Origin: Palleronia pontilimi | Lineage (GTDB): Bacteria; Pseudomonadota; Alphaproteobacteria; Rhodobacterales; Rhodobacteraceae | DNA length: 64,000 nucleotides | Direction: 5' to 3' | NCBI RefSeq assembly: GCF_016412875.1 | Contig: NZ_JAEKPD010000007.1 | Location: forward strand, 1 to 64,000 | In this document: positions 8,575-17,203 of the stretch, piece by piece | Layout of the letters: every line of letters begins with the position of its first letter | Position numbering within the stretch: position 1 is the first letter of the stretch | Notes under the pieces: model-generated | The model's database searches: none | Told to the model about the DNA's origin: nothing | Seen by the model: only the letters and a program-made list of their open reading frames with translations | Program-made: the position numbers and the translations under genes

Positions 8575-9689
8575 GCGGGGATCCTTTCCTTGGGCGCGAA
8601 TTTCTCGAAGGCCGACAGGGCCGAGCAGGCGCCGCAGCGCCCGCAACCGGCCTTGATGTCGCCCGCGCTCATGCCCGCCGCGTGGATCATCCGCGCCAGC
8701 GGCGGCAGGACGCTGTGCATGAAGGCAGGCGTGGGCGCGGGATGGCTTTCCAGCGGCGTGCCCGAGACCGGCACGAAGGGCACGACGAAGGGATAGACCC
8801 CCATCGCCGTCAGCCTTTCCGAGATCGCGAGGATCGCCTCGGCGGTGTCACCCAGCCCGGCCAAGATGTAGGTCGAGACCTGCCCGTGGCCGAAGACCTC
8901 GACCGCGGCGGCGAAGCTGTCGAAGTATTTCTCCAGCGGGACTTGCGCCTTTCCGGGCATGATCTCGGCCCTCAGCGCGGGGGTCACGACCTCGAGATGC
9001 ATGCCCAGGCTGTCGATCCCAGCCTCCTTCATGCGGCGGTGCCACGCGTTATCCTCGGGCGGCTCGCACTGGCCCTGCAGGGGCAGGTCCACGGCGGCGC
9101 GGATCGCCGCGGCGCTGTCGGCCAGCACCTTGGCGCCGCGATCCTTGCCCGCGGGCGTGCCGGTGGTCATCACCATGTGCTTCACGCCGTCCAACCGCAC
9201 GGCGGCGGCGGCGACCTCGGCCAGTTGCGCGGGGGTCTTGTGGGCGATGGTGCGCCCGGCGGCAAGGCTCTGGCCGATGGCGCAGAACTTGCAGGTCTTC
9301 TTGCGGCTTTCGTAGCGGATGCAGGTCTGCAGCACCGTCGTGGCCAGCACGTCCTTGGCGTGGAGCTGCGCGATATGGCCGTAGGGCACGCCGTCGGCGG
9401 TGGCGAGATCGAGGAAACTGGCGCGTTTCGGGAAGCTCACCTCGGCGAAGAATGCGCCGTCCTTGGTCACCCGCGCGCGGCCCTCGCCGTCGGGCGCATC
9501 CACCAGGTAGGGGCTGTCGAAGGCCGCGTGGGTGTGGACCGGGATCATCACCGTCATCCCGTCGATCGTCACCGCCTTGTGGTCGGTCGGCCCGGCCCCG
9601 CCGCGGCGGCTGTCGGCGCCCGCGCGCGGGTCGATCATGCGCATGCCGCGGGTCTGCAGGTCGGTGATGATGCTGCCTGTCTGTGGCAC
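8571..9689 (-). CDS. nitD: MSMEG_0568-family radical SAM protein (Nit1C)
   Basis: Protein of 372 residues starting with GTG at 9689, preceded by GGAGG on the minus strand. The radical SAM cluster ligands appear as C123, C133 and C136 (CIRYESRKKTCKFCAIG); the spacing between the first two is longer than the canonical CxxxCxxC. Near the C-terminus C349-x2-C352-x2-C355 could bind an auxiliary Fe-S cluster. It follows nitC with a four-base gap. It presumably performs a radical step on the product of the nitrilase or on a cofactor; the chemistry is not known. Confidence 0.9.
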   Translation of the reverse strand: MPQTGSIITDLQTRGMRMIDPRAGADSRRGGAGPTDHKAVTIDGMTVMIPVHTHAAFDSPYLVDAPDGEGRARVTKDGAFFAEVSFPKRASFLDLATADGVPYGHIAQLHAKDVLATTVLQTCIRYESRKKTCKFCAIGQSLAAGRTIAHKTPAQLAEVAAAAVRLDGVKHMVMTTGTPAGKDRGAKVLADSAAAIRAAVDLPLQGQCEPPEDNAWHRRMKEAGIDSLGMHLEVVTPALRAEIMPGKAQVPLEKYFDSFAAAVEVFGHGQVSTYILAGLGDTAEAILAISERLTAMGVYPFVVPFVPVSGTPLESHPAPTPAFMHSVLPPLARMIHAAGMSAGDIKAGCGRCGACSALSAFEKFAPKERIPA

Positions 9690-9693
9690 GGGA

Positions 9694-10659
9694 TCAATCC
9701 TCCAGCGGAATGGGTTGGAACGGGGTTTCGGGCGCGCTGACCTGGCGGGTGGCCACAGGGGTCGGGTCGTGGCGCAGCGACAGAAGCTCGGGCCGGGCGT
9801 AGTGGCCGACGGAATCCATCATGCGCTTGCGCTTGGTGACCAGCGCCATGTCGAGATCGGCGTAAAGGATGCCCTCGCCGTCGGTCAGGGGCGGCACGGC
9901 GTGGCGGCCCTCGGGCGTGATGATGCAGGTCATGCAGCCGCCGCGCAGTCCTTTTTGCAGGGTTTCGTCCGGCGTCACGCTGGCGATCTGGTCTTCGGTC
10001 AGCCAGCCCGTGGCGTTCACCACGAAACAGCCCGATTCCAGCGCGTGGTGGCGCATCGTCACCTCGATCTGTTCGGCGAAGATCGGTCCGACCAGGCTGC
10101 CGGGAAATTGCGCCACGTGGATTTCCTCGTGCTGGGTCATCAGCGCGTAGCGGGCCAGCGGGTTGTAATGCTCCCAGCAGGCCAGCGCGCCGATCCGGCC
10201 CGCGCGGGTCTGGACCACCTGCAGGCCCGCGCCGTCGCCCTGACCCCAGACCATGCGCTCGTGGTAGGTGGGGGTGATCTTGCGCCGCTTCAGGCGCAGC
10301 GTGCCGTCGGCGTCGAAGATCAGCTGCGCGTTGTAGAGCGAGCCGTGATCGCGCTCGTTCACGCCCAGCACCACGACGACACCGTGATGGGCGCAGCGTT
10401 CGGCCACGCGGCGCGTCTCGTCCGAGGGCACCGTCACGGCCTGCTCGTAGAGCGCCAGGTGCGGCTTGCCCTGCTGCACCGGCGGCAGGACGAACGAGAA
10501 ATAGGGATAGTAGGGGACGAAGGTTTCGGGAAAGACGACGATGTCGGCGCCGTTCCCGGCGGCCTCGTCGATGGCGTCGAGCACCCGGGCAAGGGTCTTT
10601 TCGCGACTGGTCAGATCGGGCGCGATCTGCACGGCGGCGGCTTTGACGATGCGCGACAT
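9694..10659 (-). CDS. nitC: Nit6803-family nitrilase (Nit1C)
   Basis: Protein of 321 residues with the complete nitrilase catalytic triad: Glu45 ([16 protein letters not shown]), Lys127 ([16 protein letters not shown]) and Cys161 ([11 protein letters not shown]). It belongs to the branch of Synechocystis Sll0784 (Nit6803). In Pseudomonas fluorescens NitC is required for growth on cyanide, so the likely role is hydrolysis or transformation of a nitrile or cyanide adduct in the cytoplasm. It lies second in the operon, 52 bases after nitB, with a G+C-rich hairpin in the gap. Confidence 0.93.
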   Translation of the reverse strand: MSRIVKAAAVQIAPDLTSREKTLARVLDAIDEAAGNGADIVVFPETFVPYYPYFSFVLPPVQQGKPHLALYEQAVTVPSDETRRVAERCAHHGVVVVLGVNERDHGSLYNAQLIFDADGTLRLKRRKITPTYHERMVWGQGDGAGLQVVQTRAGRIGALACWEHYNPLARYALMTQHEEIHVAQFPGSLVGPIFAEQIEVTMRHHALESGCFVVNATGWLTEDQIASVTPDETLQKGLRGGCMTCIITPEGRHAVPPLTDGEGILYADLDMALVTKRKRMMDSVGHYARPELLSLRHDPTPVATRQVSAPETPFQPIPLED

Positions 10660-10678
10660 GACACCTCCAGCGGGTGGG

Positions 10679-10702
10679 GCCGGGGCCTGCGACGGCCCCG
10701 GC
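10679..10702 (-). terminator. Intercistronic GC hairpin between nitB and nitC
   Basis: A perfect 9-bp inverted repeat GCCGGGGCC/GGCCCCGGC with a six-base loop occupies the nitB-nitC gap. There is no U-run, so it more probably tunes transcript ends or stability than acts as a full terminator, given that the nit genes continue downstream. Confidence 0.4.
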
Positions 10703-10711
10703 GGGGAGCGG

Positions 10712-11194
10712 TCAGACCGTCCAGGTATCGACGATCACCGCATTGTCGCGGACGTGGATCAGCTTCAGGTCCAGCACGTCCTGCGGGGCGATGGGGATGA
10801 TGCCGTCCAAGAGCGACGGCTCGCCGTGGCCATAGAGCGCCTGCAGCGCGAACCGGCAGGCATAGACCTTGCCGCCCTCGGACATGAATTTCTTCAGGTT
10901 ATCGGCGAAGTTCTGGTGACCGGGGAAGGCCGCGTCGCCCAGCGTGGGGAAGCCGCGCTGGATGCCCAGCGTCACGCCGGGACCGTAAAGCAGGATCGAG
11001 GTCTCGTAACCCTTCCGGTTCAGCCGGATGGCGTTGAGGATGTTCACAAGCCCGATCGACCCCTCGAAGGCCACGGTATGGAAGGTGACGAGCGCCTTCT
11101 GCCCTTCTTCCGCCTGAACGTCTTCAAAGACCTTGTCTTCGTAGTCGACGAAGAAATCTCCGTCCTTGTGCTTTTCCATGGTGACTGCGGGCAT
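10712..11194 (-). CDS. nitB: MSMEG_0572/Sll0783-family nitrogen starvation response protein (Nit1C)
   Basis: Protein of 160 residues. The ATG at 11194 is chosen because GGAGGAAGCGC precedes it on the minus strand; longer in-frame starts lack such a site. Conserved features include [38 protein letters not shown], resembling DsrE-like sulfurtransferase folds, and ending VIVDTWTV. It is the first gene of the Nit1C operon and, with the nitrilase, its most constant member. In cyanobacteria sll0783 is strongly induced by nitrogen starvation. The molecular function is unknown. Confidence 0.88.
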   Translation of the reverse strand: MPAVTMEKHKDGDFFVDYEDKVFEDVQAEEGQKALVTFHTVAFEGSIGLVNILNAIRLNRKGYETSILLYGPGVTLGIQRGFPTLGDAAFPGHQNFADNLKKFMSEGGKVYACRFALQALYGHGEPSLLDGIIPIAPQDVLDLKLIHVRDNAVIVDTWTV

Positions 11195-11449
11195 GCGCTT
11201 CCTCCGGGTGTTGGGCGACTGCGTGAATGTGTTGCCCCTCGACCCTCCCCACGCCAAAGACTGCAATCAATATTATAAACAATTATCCATACAATTAATC
11301 TTGTCCGGCCGCCGTCTTCGCCCGTTTTTCCATCGAATTTCGTCCGAACAGCCGCGAGAACCCGCAGCAGGTCGGCGACGGACCGGAGCGATTTCCGGAA
11401 ATCCATACAAAGTGCTTCAATTCCCGGGAATCGCCGGTATCGTGGCCAT
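11195..11449. promoter_or_regulatory. nit/mocR divergent promoter region with direct repeat
   Basis: This 255-bp region separates the divergent nitB and MocR genes. The decamer ATCCATACAA occurs twice in the same orientation, at 11285-11294 and 11401-11410, the second about 40 bases before the MocR ATG. The first copy lies in a markedly A+T-rich patch (about 11263-11302). MocR regulators commonly bind direct repeats in such divergent regions, so the decamers are good operator candidates. Confidence 0.6.
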
Positions 11450-12811
11450 ATGCAGTCCTGGACACCCGCCCTGCGCCGTGACGGCGCCGCCCGCTACCTG
11501 CAACTGGCCGACGCCATCGCCGAGGGCATCGACGACGGCGTGCTGGGCCTTGGGGATCGCCTGCCGCCGCAAAGGCGGCTCGCCGACCGGCTGGGGATCG
11601 ACTTCACCACCGTTTCGCGCGGCTATGCCGAAGCGCAGCGCCGGGGGCTGGTCACAAGCCATGTCGGCCGCGGTACCTTCGTCGCCCGCGACCGCTCGGG
11701 CGACGACAAGCGCGAGTCGCGCCGCCGCGCCGATGTCGACCTGACCATGAACCTGCCGCCCGAGCCGCAGGATCCGGAGCTGCTGGCCCGCATGCAGGAC
11801 GGCTTGCAGACCGTGTCGGCGAACCTGATCGACCTTCTGCGCTACCAGTCGGTGACGGGCGGGCAGATCGACAAGGAGGCCGCGTCGACCTGGCTGTCGC
11901 TCAGGGGGCTGGTGCCTTCGCTCGACCGGATCGCGGTCACACCGGGCGCCCATCCCACGATGATGGCGATCCTGATGGGACTGACCGCGCCCGGCGACTG
12001 CGTGCTCTGCGAGGACGTGACCTATCCCGGCTTCCGCGCCATCGCGGGCCGACTGGGCCTGCGCGTGGTCGGCCTGCCCGGCGATGGCGCGGGGATTGAT
12101 CCCGACGCCCTGACCGACGCCATCCACCGCCATGCGCCCAAGGCGCTTTACCTGAACCCGACGCTGCAGAACCCGACGACGCGGACGATCACACCCGCGC
12201 GGCGCGAGCGGATCGCCGAGATCATCACCGCCCACCACCTGCCGCTGATCGAGGACGACGCATACGGCTTCATTCCCCCGCATCCGCCCGCGCCGCTGGC
12301 GGCCTTCGCCCCCGACCTGGTCTGGCATATCGGTGGCCTCGCGAAATGCATCGGCGCGGGCCTTCGCCTGGCCTATACCGTCGCCCCAAGCAGCCACGCC
12401 GCCCGCGACCTGGCGCACCAGTTGAAGACGATCTCGGTCATGCCGTCGCCCCTGATGATGGCGCTGGCCACGCGCTGGATCACCGACGGCACCGCCGACC
12501 GGATCCGCCGTTTCGTCCGCGAGGAAACGCAGGCCCGCCAGGCCATCGCGGCGAAGGTGCTGGCCACCGCCACCTACGAATCCGAGCCCCACGCTTTCAA
12601 CGTCTGGATGCAGCTGCCCGAGGGCCTGAGCCGGGCGGACGTGATCGGGCGCATGGCGGGCACCGGCGTCGGCATCATGCCCGCAGACGCCTTCACGGTG
12701 TCGGGCGAGCCGTCGGAAAGCCTGCGCGTCTGCCTCGGCGGCCAGATCTCGCGCAGCGAGTTGCACGATGCCCTGGGATTGCTGGCCTATATCACGTCCA
12801 GTCTGCCGTGA
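11450..12811 (+). CDS. MocR-type PLP-dependent transcriptional regulator
   Basis: Protein of 453 residues. The first ~80 residues form a GntR winged helix (LGDRLPPQRRLADRLGID, FTTVSRGYAEAQRRGLV); the rest is a fold-type I aminotransferase domain with the substrate Asn (LQNPTT, Asn241), PLP-contacting IEDDAYG (Asp270) and the Schiff-base Lys299 (GGLAKCIGAGLRLAY). Such proteins sense an amino compound and PLP and usually control the divergent operon, here nitB-H. Known Nit1C clusters in Pseudomonas use a different activator (NitA), so this regulatory arrangement differs. It ends convergently with the TAXI gene. Confidence 0.88.
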   Translation: MQSWTPALRRDGAARYLQLADAIAEGIDDGVLGLGDRLPPQRRLADRLGIDFTTVSRGYAEAQRRGLVTSHVGRGTFVARDRSGDDKRESRRRADVDLTMNLPPEPQDPELLARMQDGLQTVSANLIDLLRYQSVTGGQIDKEAASTWLSLRGLVPSLDRIAVTPGAHPTMMAILMGLTAPGDCVLCEDVTYPGFRAIAGRLGLRVVGLPGDGAGIDPDALTDAIHRHAPKALYLNPTLQNPTTRTITPARRERIAEIITAHHLPLIEDDAYGFIPPHPPAPLAAFAPDLVWHIGGLAKCIGAGLRLAYTVAPSSHAARDLAHQLKTISVMPSPLMMALATRWITDGTADRIRRFVREETQARQAIAAKVLATATYESEPHAFNVWMQLPEGLSRADVIGRMAGTGVGIMPADAFTVSGEPSESLRVCLGGQISRSELHDALGLLAYITSSLP

Positions 12812-12871
12812 GCGGAGGGAAACCGGTGTGCGCAGCAGGGGTGGCCAGTGCTGCCGACGCCCCTGGCCAGG

Positions 12872-13852
12872 TCAGTCGGCGTCGGACTGCAAGTCCAGAT
12901 ACCCCGTCACCTGGAAATACCGGCGCGCGGCGGGGTGGAGCGGCACCGACGAGGTCAGCCGCACCATGGGTTCGGGGGTCAGCGCCGCAAGGCTGGGATG
13001 CGCGGATGTCAGGCGATCGAGATCGCGCATGACGGACGCCACCATGTGATCGACCGTGTCGTCCATGGTCGCGGCCGTCGTGAACAGGGACGCGCGGACG
13101 CCCAAGGTGGCAACCGGGTCCGGCGCCTGAGGATAGGTCTCGGCGGGGATCTCGGTCAGGTCGAACTCGTCGCGGCTGTCCACCAGCGCGGCGATATCCG
13201 CGTCATCCGCGGCAACGAAGACCAGATCGCAGGCCGCCAGCGCCGCCGCGATCACGCCGGCCGGATGGCCGACGATATAGATCCCGGCATCCAGGTCGCC
13301 CGCGCACAATTCCGCTGTCTGGTCGCTGGCCGAAAGCTCTGACACCAGCTCGAAATCCTCCAGCGACCAGCCCTTCGCGTCCAGGATCGCATCGGTCGTC
13401 GCCCTTTGGCCGGACCCGACATTGCCCAGGTTGACCCTGCGCCCCCGCAGGTCGTCGAAAGTCGTGATCCCGCTATCGCCGCGCGCCAGGATCGTCAGCG
13501 TTTCGTTGTGCAGCGAGAACACCGTGCGCAGCGTGTCGAAGGGCGCGGCACCGTCGAACAGGCCGCGGCCGCCATGGGCCTGCGTGGCGATATCGTTCTG
13601 CGCGATGGCGAACCTGGCCTGGTTCGTGCGCAAGGCCTCGAGATTTGCGACCGAGCCGTCGGACGTGATCGTGCGGCAGGGCGGACGGGTCTGGGCCGCG
13701 CGGTTGACCAGCGAACAGATCGCGCCGGCAACGGGATAATAGACGCCGCCGGGATCGCCGGTGGTGATCCGATAGCTTTCCTGCGCCGCCAGCGGCATCG
13801 TTGCAGGTCCGGCAAGGGCGATGGCCAGACAGGTCGCGCGGATGAACGTCAT
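12872..13852 (-). CDS. TAXI-family TRAP transporter solute-binding protein
   Basis: Protein of 326 residues from the ATG at 13852, preceded by GAGGAGTAATCC; a longer in-frame extension to 14086 has no family similarity. It has a signal peptide ending PLAAQ, then YRITTGDPGGVYYPVAGAIC and later LNHRGRRVNLG-like FDDLRGRRVNLGNVGSGQR, typical of TAXI periplasmic binding proteins that bind glutamate-like or other organic acids. No TRAP membrane component lies next to it, so its permease must be encoded elsewhere. It diverges from the retropepsin cassette. Confidence 0.85.
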   Translation of the reverse strand: MTFIRATCLAIALAGPATMPLAAQESYRITTGDPGGVYYPVAGAICSLVNRAAQTRPPCRTITSDGSVANLEALRTNQARFAIAQNDIATQAHGGRGLFDGAAPFDTLRTVFSLHNETLTILARGDSGITTFDDLRGRRVNLGNVGSGQRATTDAILDAKGWSLEDFELVSELSASDQTAELCAGDLDAGIYIVGHPAGVIAAALAACDLVFVAADDADIAALVDSRDEFDLTEIPAETYPQAPDPVATLGVRASLFTTAATMDDTVDHMVASVMRDLDRLTSAHPSLAALTPEPMVRLTSSVPLHPAARRYFQVTGYLDLQSDAD

Positions 13853-13976
13853 ATGGATTACTCCTCGGGGGGGACTATGTGATTTGCCGTAGTCGTAAGG
13901 CAAACCGATAATTCTTTGCTCTGACGGGTGGTCGGCCAAAAAGAAGTCGGATCGGAACACGAGGGCAAGGGGCACC

Positions 13977-14519
13977 ATGCGAAAACTATTCAAGGCAACG
14001 CTGCGTGCCGTTGCCGGAGCCGCTGTCGCGCTGTCGATGGCTCCGGTCGCGCAGGCACAGGACGACGAGAACCGCATCCGGATCATCGGCAGCTATGCGC
14101 GTGTCGGCCTCAGCACCGACGACCATGATTTCCAGCTTCTCGGAAAGGTCGATACCGGCGCCGACAGCACGTCGATCGACGCGCGCGAGATCGAGGAATT
14201 CGAGCGCGACGACCAGGAATGGGTGCGTTTCCAGGTGCCTTTGGGCGAGGACGACGAGCGGATGGAGCTCGAGCTGCCGGTGGTCGACACCGTCACGATC
14301 GTGGGCGCGGGCGACGAGGACAGCGAACGGCTCGTGGTCGAGATGGACTTGTGCGTGGGCGATGTCAGGCTTCCGACCGAGGTCAACCTGGTCAGCCGCG
14401 ACGGGCTGGACTACCGCCTGCTGGTCGGCCGCGAATACCTCGTGCGGGGCGGTTTCCTGGTCAACCCGGCCCAAAGTGACGATGTCCGGCCGCTCTGCGG
14501 TGCCGACGGGGAAGACTGA
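13977..14519 (+). CDS. Periplasmic retropepsin-like protease (RimB/DUF785 family)
   Basis: Protein of 180 residues with a signal peptide ending APVAQAQ, so it is exported. The core LLGKVDTGADSTSID holds the D59-T-G-A-D63 aspartyl-protease motif of the single-domain retropepsin family annotated as ATP-dependent zinc protease; DYRLLVGREYL is the conserved second element. Its stop overlaps the next ATG (TGATG), and the order protease, 7TM protein, ATP-grasp ligase recurs in bacteria. Iyer and colleagues predicted that such neighbourhoods make or trim peptide modifications. The substrate is unknown. Confidence 0.87.
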   Translation: MRKLFKATLRAVAGAAVALSMAPVAQAQDDENRIRIIGSYARVGLSTDDHDFQLLGKVDTGADSTSIDAREIEEFERDDQEWVRFQVPLGEDDERMELELPVVDTVTIVGAGDEDSERLVVEMDLCVGDVRLPTEVNLVSRDGLDYRLLVGREYLVRGGFLVNPAQSDDVRPLCGADGED

Positions 14520-16054
14520 TGCTGCGGCTTCTCTGCGCGACGCTGATCGCCTTGGGCCTGGGTCTGTTCGCCTATCGCGCGTTCGTGCTGGACTTCCCTC
14601 TGACCCCCGACACCAATTCGCCGGTCTGGGCGTTCGAGATCCAGGCCGACCTGCCGCAATCGGACAACGGGGCGCGGGTGTCCATGTACGTGCCCCCCGA
14701 ATTCGGCCGCTACCAGCCGCTGCGCGAGCAATTCCTGTCGGAACGGATGTCGCTGTCCATTCGCAGCGATCCCGATGGAAGCCGCCGGGCGATCTGGACC
14801 ACGGCCGAACTTGAGACGGCGACCAGCGTTTACTACCGCGCGACCTTCTTCATGAAGCCGGTGCTGTCCGCGGACAGGCCCCAGACCAAGCCGCCGCGCG
14901 ACCTGCCCAGCGATTTCGACCTGGTGTCCGAGCGGTCGCTCGAGCAACGCACGCTGGCGAACCGCATGATGGCCGATCTCGAGCGTCAGGCCTATGACGA
15001 CGACACGCTGACCAGCTTGCTGATCGACCGGCTGCGCGATGGCAGCGACGACCTGGCGCGGCAGCTGCTGGACGGGCGCGTGGGCACGACGCCGGTGGCG
15101 GAAACGGCGGCTTACGTGCTGAACCAGCAGGGCCGTGCCGCCCGCGCCGTCCACGGCATCCCGCTGCGCGAGACGGTGCGCGAGGCCACGCCGATCGCGT
15201 GGCTCGAGCTTTGGACGGGCAGCGAATGGCGCACCTACGACATCGCCAGCGGCGATCCGTTCAACCCCGAGGACCGCATGACCCTGTGGCGCGGGGACGG
15301 CGATATCGTCAGCGCCGAGGGCGCCACCCTGTCGGGCGTGCGCATCGCCCTGACGCGCCGTGACGTGGGGGCCGTCCAGGCCCTGGCGCAGCGGCAGGGC
15401 GACGCCGAGAGGCCGCTGGCGCTGGCGACTTTGCTGGACCTGCCGGTCAACACCCAGCTGGTGCTCCAGTCGCTTCTGGTGATCCCGTTGGGCGTGCTCG
15501 TCCTGGTGTTCCTGCGCCAGTTCGTCGGCGTGCCCACCTTCGGGACCTTCATGCCGGTGCTGATCGCCCTGGCGTTTCGCAGCGCCACGCTGACCACGGG
15601 GCTGATTATCCTGGCGATCATCCTGGGCGTCGGCATGGCGTTCCGGCTGGCCTTTTCCAAGATGAACCTGCTTCTGGTTCCGCGATTGGCGTCGATGCTG
15701 ACGGTCATCATCATGGTCATGATCGGCGTCAGCGTCGGCGCCGACAGCTACGCGCTGGGCACCGGGTTCTCGGTCACGCTGTTCCCGATCGTGATCCTGA
15801 CCATGACGATCGAGCGGCTGTCGGTGACGTTGGAAGAAAGCGGCGCGCTGGATGCCAGCAAGGAATTCGTGGGAAGCGTCGTCGTCGCCGTCCTGTCCTA
15901 CCTGGTGATGGCGATCCCGCTCTTGCAGCACCTGTTCTTTCTTTTCCCCGAACTGCTGCTCGTGATCCTCGCGATTCTGTTGATGATGGGCCGCTACTCC
16001 GGCTTCCGACTGTCCGAGCTGCGGCGGTTCCACGAACTCGACATGCGGGGCTGA
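14519..16054 (+). CDS. Inactive transglutaminase domain fused to seven transmembrane helices
   Basis: Protein of 511 residues. One N-terminal transmembrane segment is followed by a periplasmic domain of about 270 residues that matches inactive transglutaminase-like modules, then six or seven hydrophobic helices from about residue 310 onward (for example LQSLLVIPLGVLVLVFLRQF and HLFFLFPELLLVILAILLMM). It is probably a sensor or scaffold that couples the exported retropepsin to the cytoplasmic ligase. Start and stop are tightly packed: overlap upstream and three bases to the ligase ATG. Confidence 0.88.
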   Translation: MLRLLCATLIALGLGLFAYRAFVLDFPLTPDTNSPVWAFEIQADLPQSDNGARVSMYVPPEFGRYQPLREQFLSERMSLSIRSDPDGSRRAIWTTAELETATSVYYRATFFMKPVLSADRPQTKPPRDLPSDFDLVSERSLEQRTLANRMMADLERQAYDDDTLTSLLIDRLRDGSDDLARQLLDGRVGTTPVAETAAYVLNQQGRAARAVHGIPLRETVREATPIAWLELWTGSEWRTYDIASGDPFNPEDRMTLWRGDGDIVSAEGATLSGVRIALTRRDVGAVQALAQRQGDAERPLALATLLDLPVNTQLVLQSLLVIPLGVLVLVFLRQFVGVPTFGTFMPVLIALAFRSATLTTGLIILAIILGVGMAFRLAFSKMNLLLVPRLASMLTVIIMVMIGVSVGADSYALGTGFSVTLFPIVILTMTIERLSVTLEESGALDASKEFVGSVVVAVLSYLVMAIPLLQHLFFLFPELLLVILAILLMMGRYSGFRLSELRRFHELDMRG

Positions 16055-16057
16055 GCC

Positions 16058-16993
16058 ATGCTGACCACACCCTGGGCGCTGCGCCGCAACGGCATTCTCG
16101 GCATCAACGGGCGCAACGTGAACTACGTCGCCGACGGAAATCCCACGCACCTGATCCCCGCCGTCAACGACAAGATCGAGACGAAGGAACTGGCCAGGAA
16201 GGCGGGTGTGCCGACGCCCGAGCTCTACGGCGTGATCGAGATCCAGGCCCAGGTGCGCCATCTCGACCGGATCCTGGAGGGCCGTGAAAGTTTCGTCATC
16301 AAGCCCGCGCGCGGCGCCCAAGGGGACGGGATCCTGGTGGTCGATGGGCGCAACAGGAAGGGCCGCAAGCTGGCGTCGGGCAAGGTGATGAGCGACCGCG
16401 CGCTCGCCCATTACATTTCGAACGTGCTCAGCGGGATGTACAGCCTGCAAGGACAGCAGGACCGCGCCATGCTGGAAGAGGTCGTGCGCTTTGCCGACGT
16501 GTTCGACGACGTGGCCGAGGCCGGTGTTCCCGATCTGCGCATCATCGTCTATCGCGGCGTGCCCACCATGGCGATGGCCCGGGTGCCCACCCGCGAAAGC
16601 GACGGCAAGGCCAACCTGCACAAGGGCGGCATCGGCCTGGGTATCGACATCGCCACCGGCGTCACGATCCAGGGGGTCTATCACAATCGCATCATCCACG
16701 AGCATCCCGAATCCGGCGCGCCGCTGTCGGGCATCGAGCTGCCCGAATGGGACAAGATCGTCGAGATGTCGGCGCGCTGTTCCGAGCCGACGGGATTGGA
16801 CTATCTTGGCGTCGACATCGTCTTCGACCAGGAGCGCGGGCCGCTGCTGCTCGAGCTGAACGCACGGCCCGGACTGTCGGTGCAGCTGTCCAACGGGATC
16901 GGCCTTGAAACACGGCTGAGCCAGATCACCGACTGGGTGCGCCCCGAGCATACGCTGGAAGAGCGCATCGCCTTCGGCAAATCCCTGCAATAG
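16058..16993 (+). CDS. RimK-like ATP-grasp ligase (alpha-L-glutamate ligase-like)
   Basis: Protein of 311 residues of the ATP-grasp fold. Visible elements are NDKIETKELARKAGVPTPELYGVI, the nucleotide-binding SFVIKPARGAQGDGILVV, and the metal-binding DYLGVDIVFDQERGPLLLELNARPGLSVQL. The TIGR family of RimK-related ligases is predicted to add glutamate or similar amino acids to a protein or peptide acceptor. It is the last gene of the three-gene cassette; a hairpin lies after it. The cytoplasmic acceptor is unknown. Confidence 0.88.
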   Translation: MLTTPWALRRNGILGINGRNVNYVADGNPTHLIPAVNDKIETKELARKAGVPTPELYGVIEIQAQVRHLDRILEGRESFVIKPARGAQGDGILVVDGRNRKGRKLASGKVMSDRALAHYISNVLSGMYSLQGQQDRAMLEEVVRFADVFDDVAEAGVPDLRIIVYRGVPTMAMARVPTRESDGKANLHKGGIGLGIDIATGVTIQGVYHNRIIHEHPESGAPLSGIELPEWDKIVEMSARCSEPTGLDYLGVDIVFDQERGPLLLELNARPGLSVQLSNGIGLETRLSQITDWVRPEHTLEERIAFGKSLQ

Positions 16994-17064
16994 GGATCGC
17001 CCGCGACCCCGGTCAGAACCCGGAACCCGCCGCCATCCGGCAGCGGTCCGACCCGCAAGACCGT

Positions 17065-17095
17065 GCCGCCCGCGGAACGCGTGGCGGCGTTCTTT
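17065..17095 (+). terminator. Strong hairpin after the ATP-grasp cassette
   Basis: GCCGCC-CGCG-GAA-CGCG-T-GGCGGC folds into a long G+C stem with a three-base loop and a single bulge, followed by GTTCTTTG. Position 70-100 bases after the ligase stop and before polX fits a rho-independent terminator with a weak U-tract. Confidence 0.55.
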
Positions 17096-17203
17096 GTCGG
17101 GCGGCGCGACCGCGAAAACCGATTGCGGTATCATTGGGGCCGAAGGCGTGAAGACGCTGGCGAGGCCGCGTTCGAAGACTTGCTGAATCGAAGGAGGGGC
17201 GGG

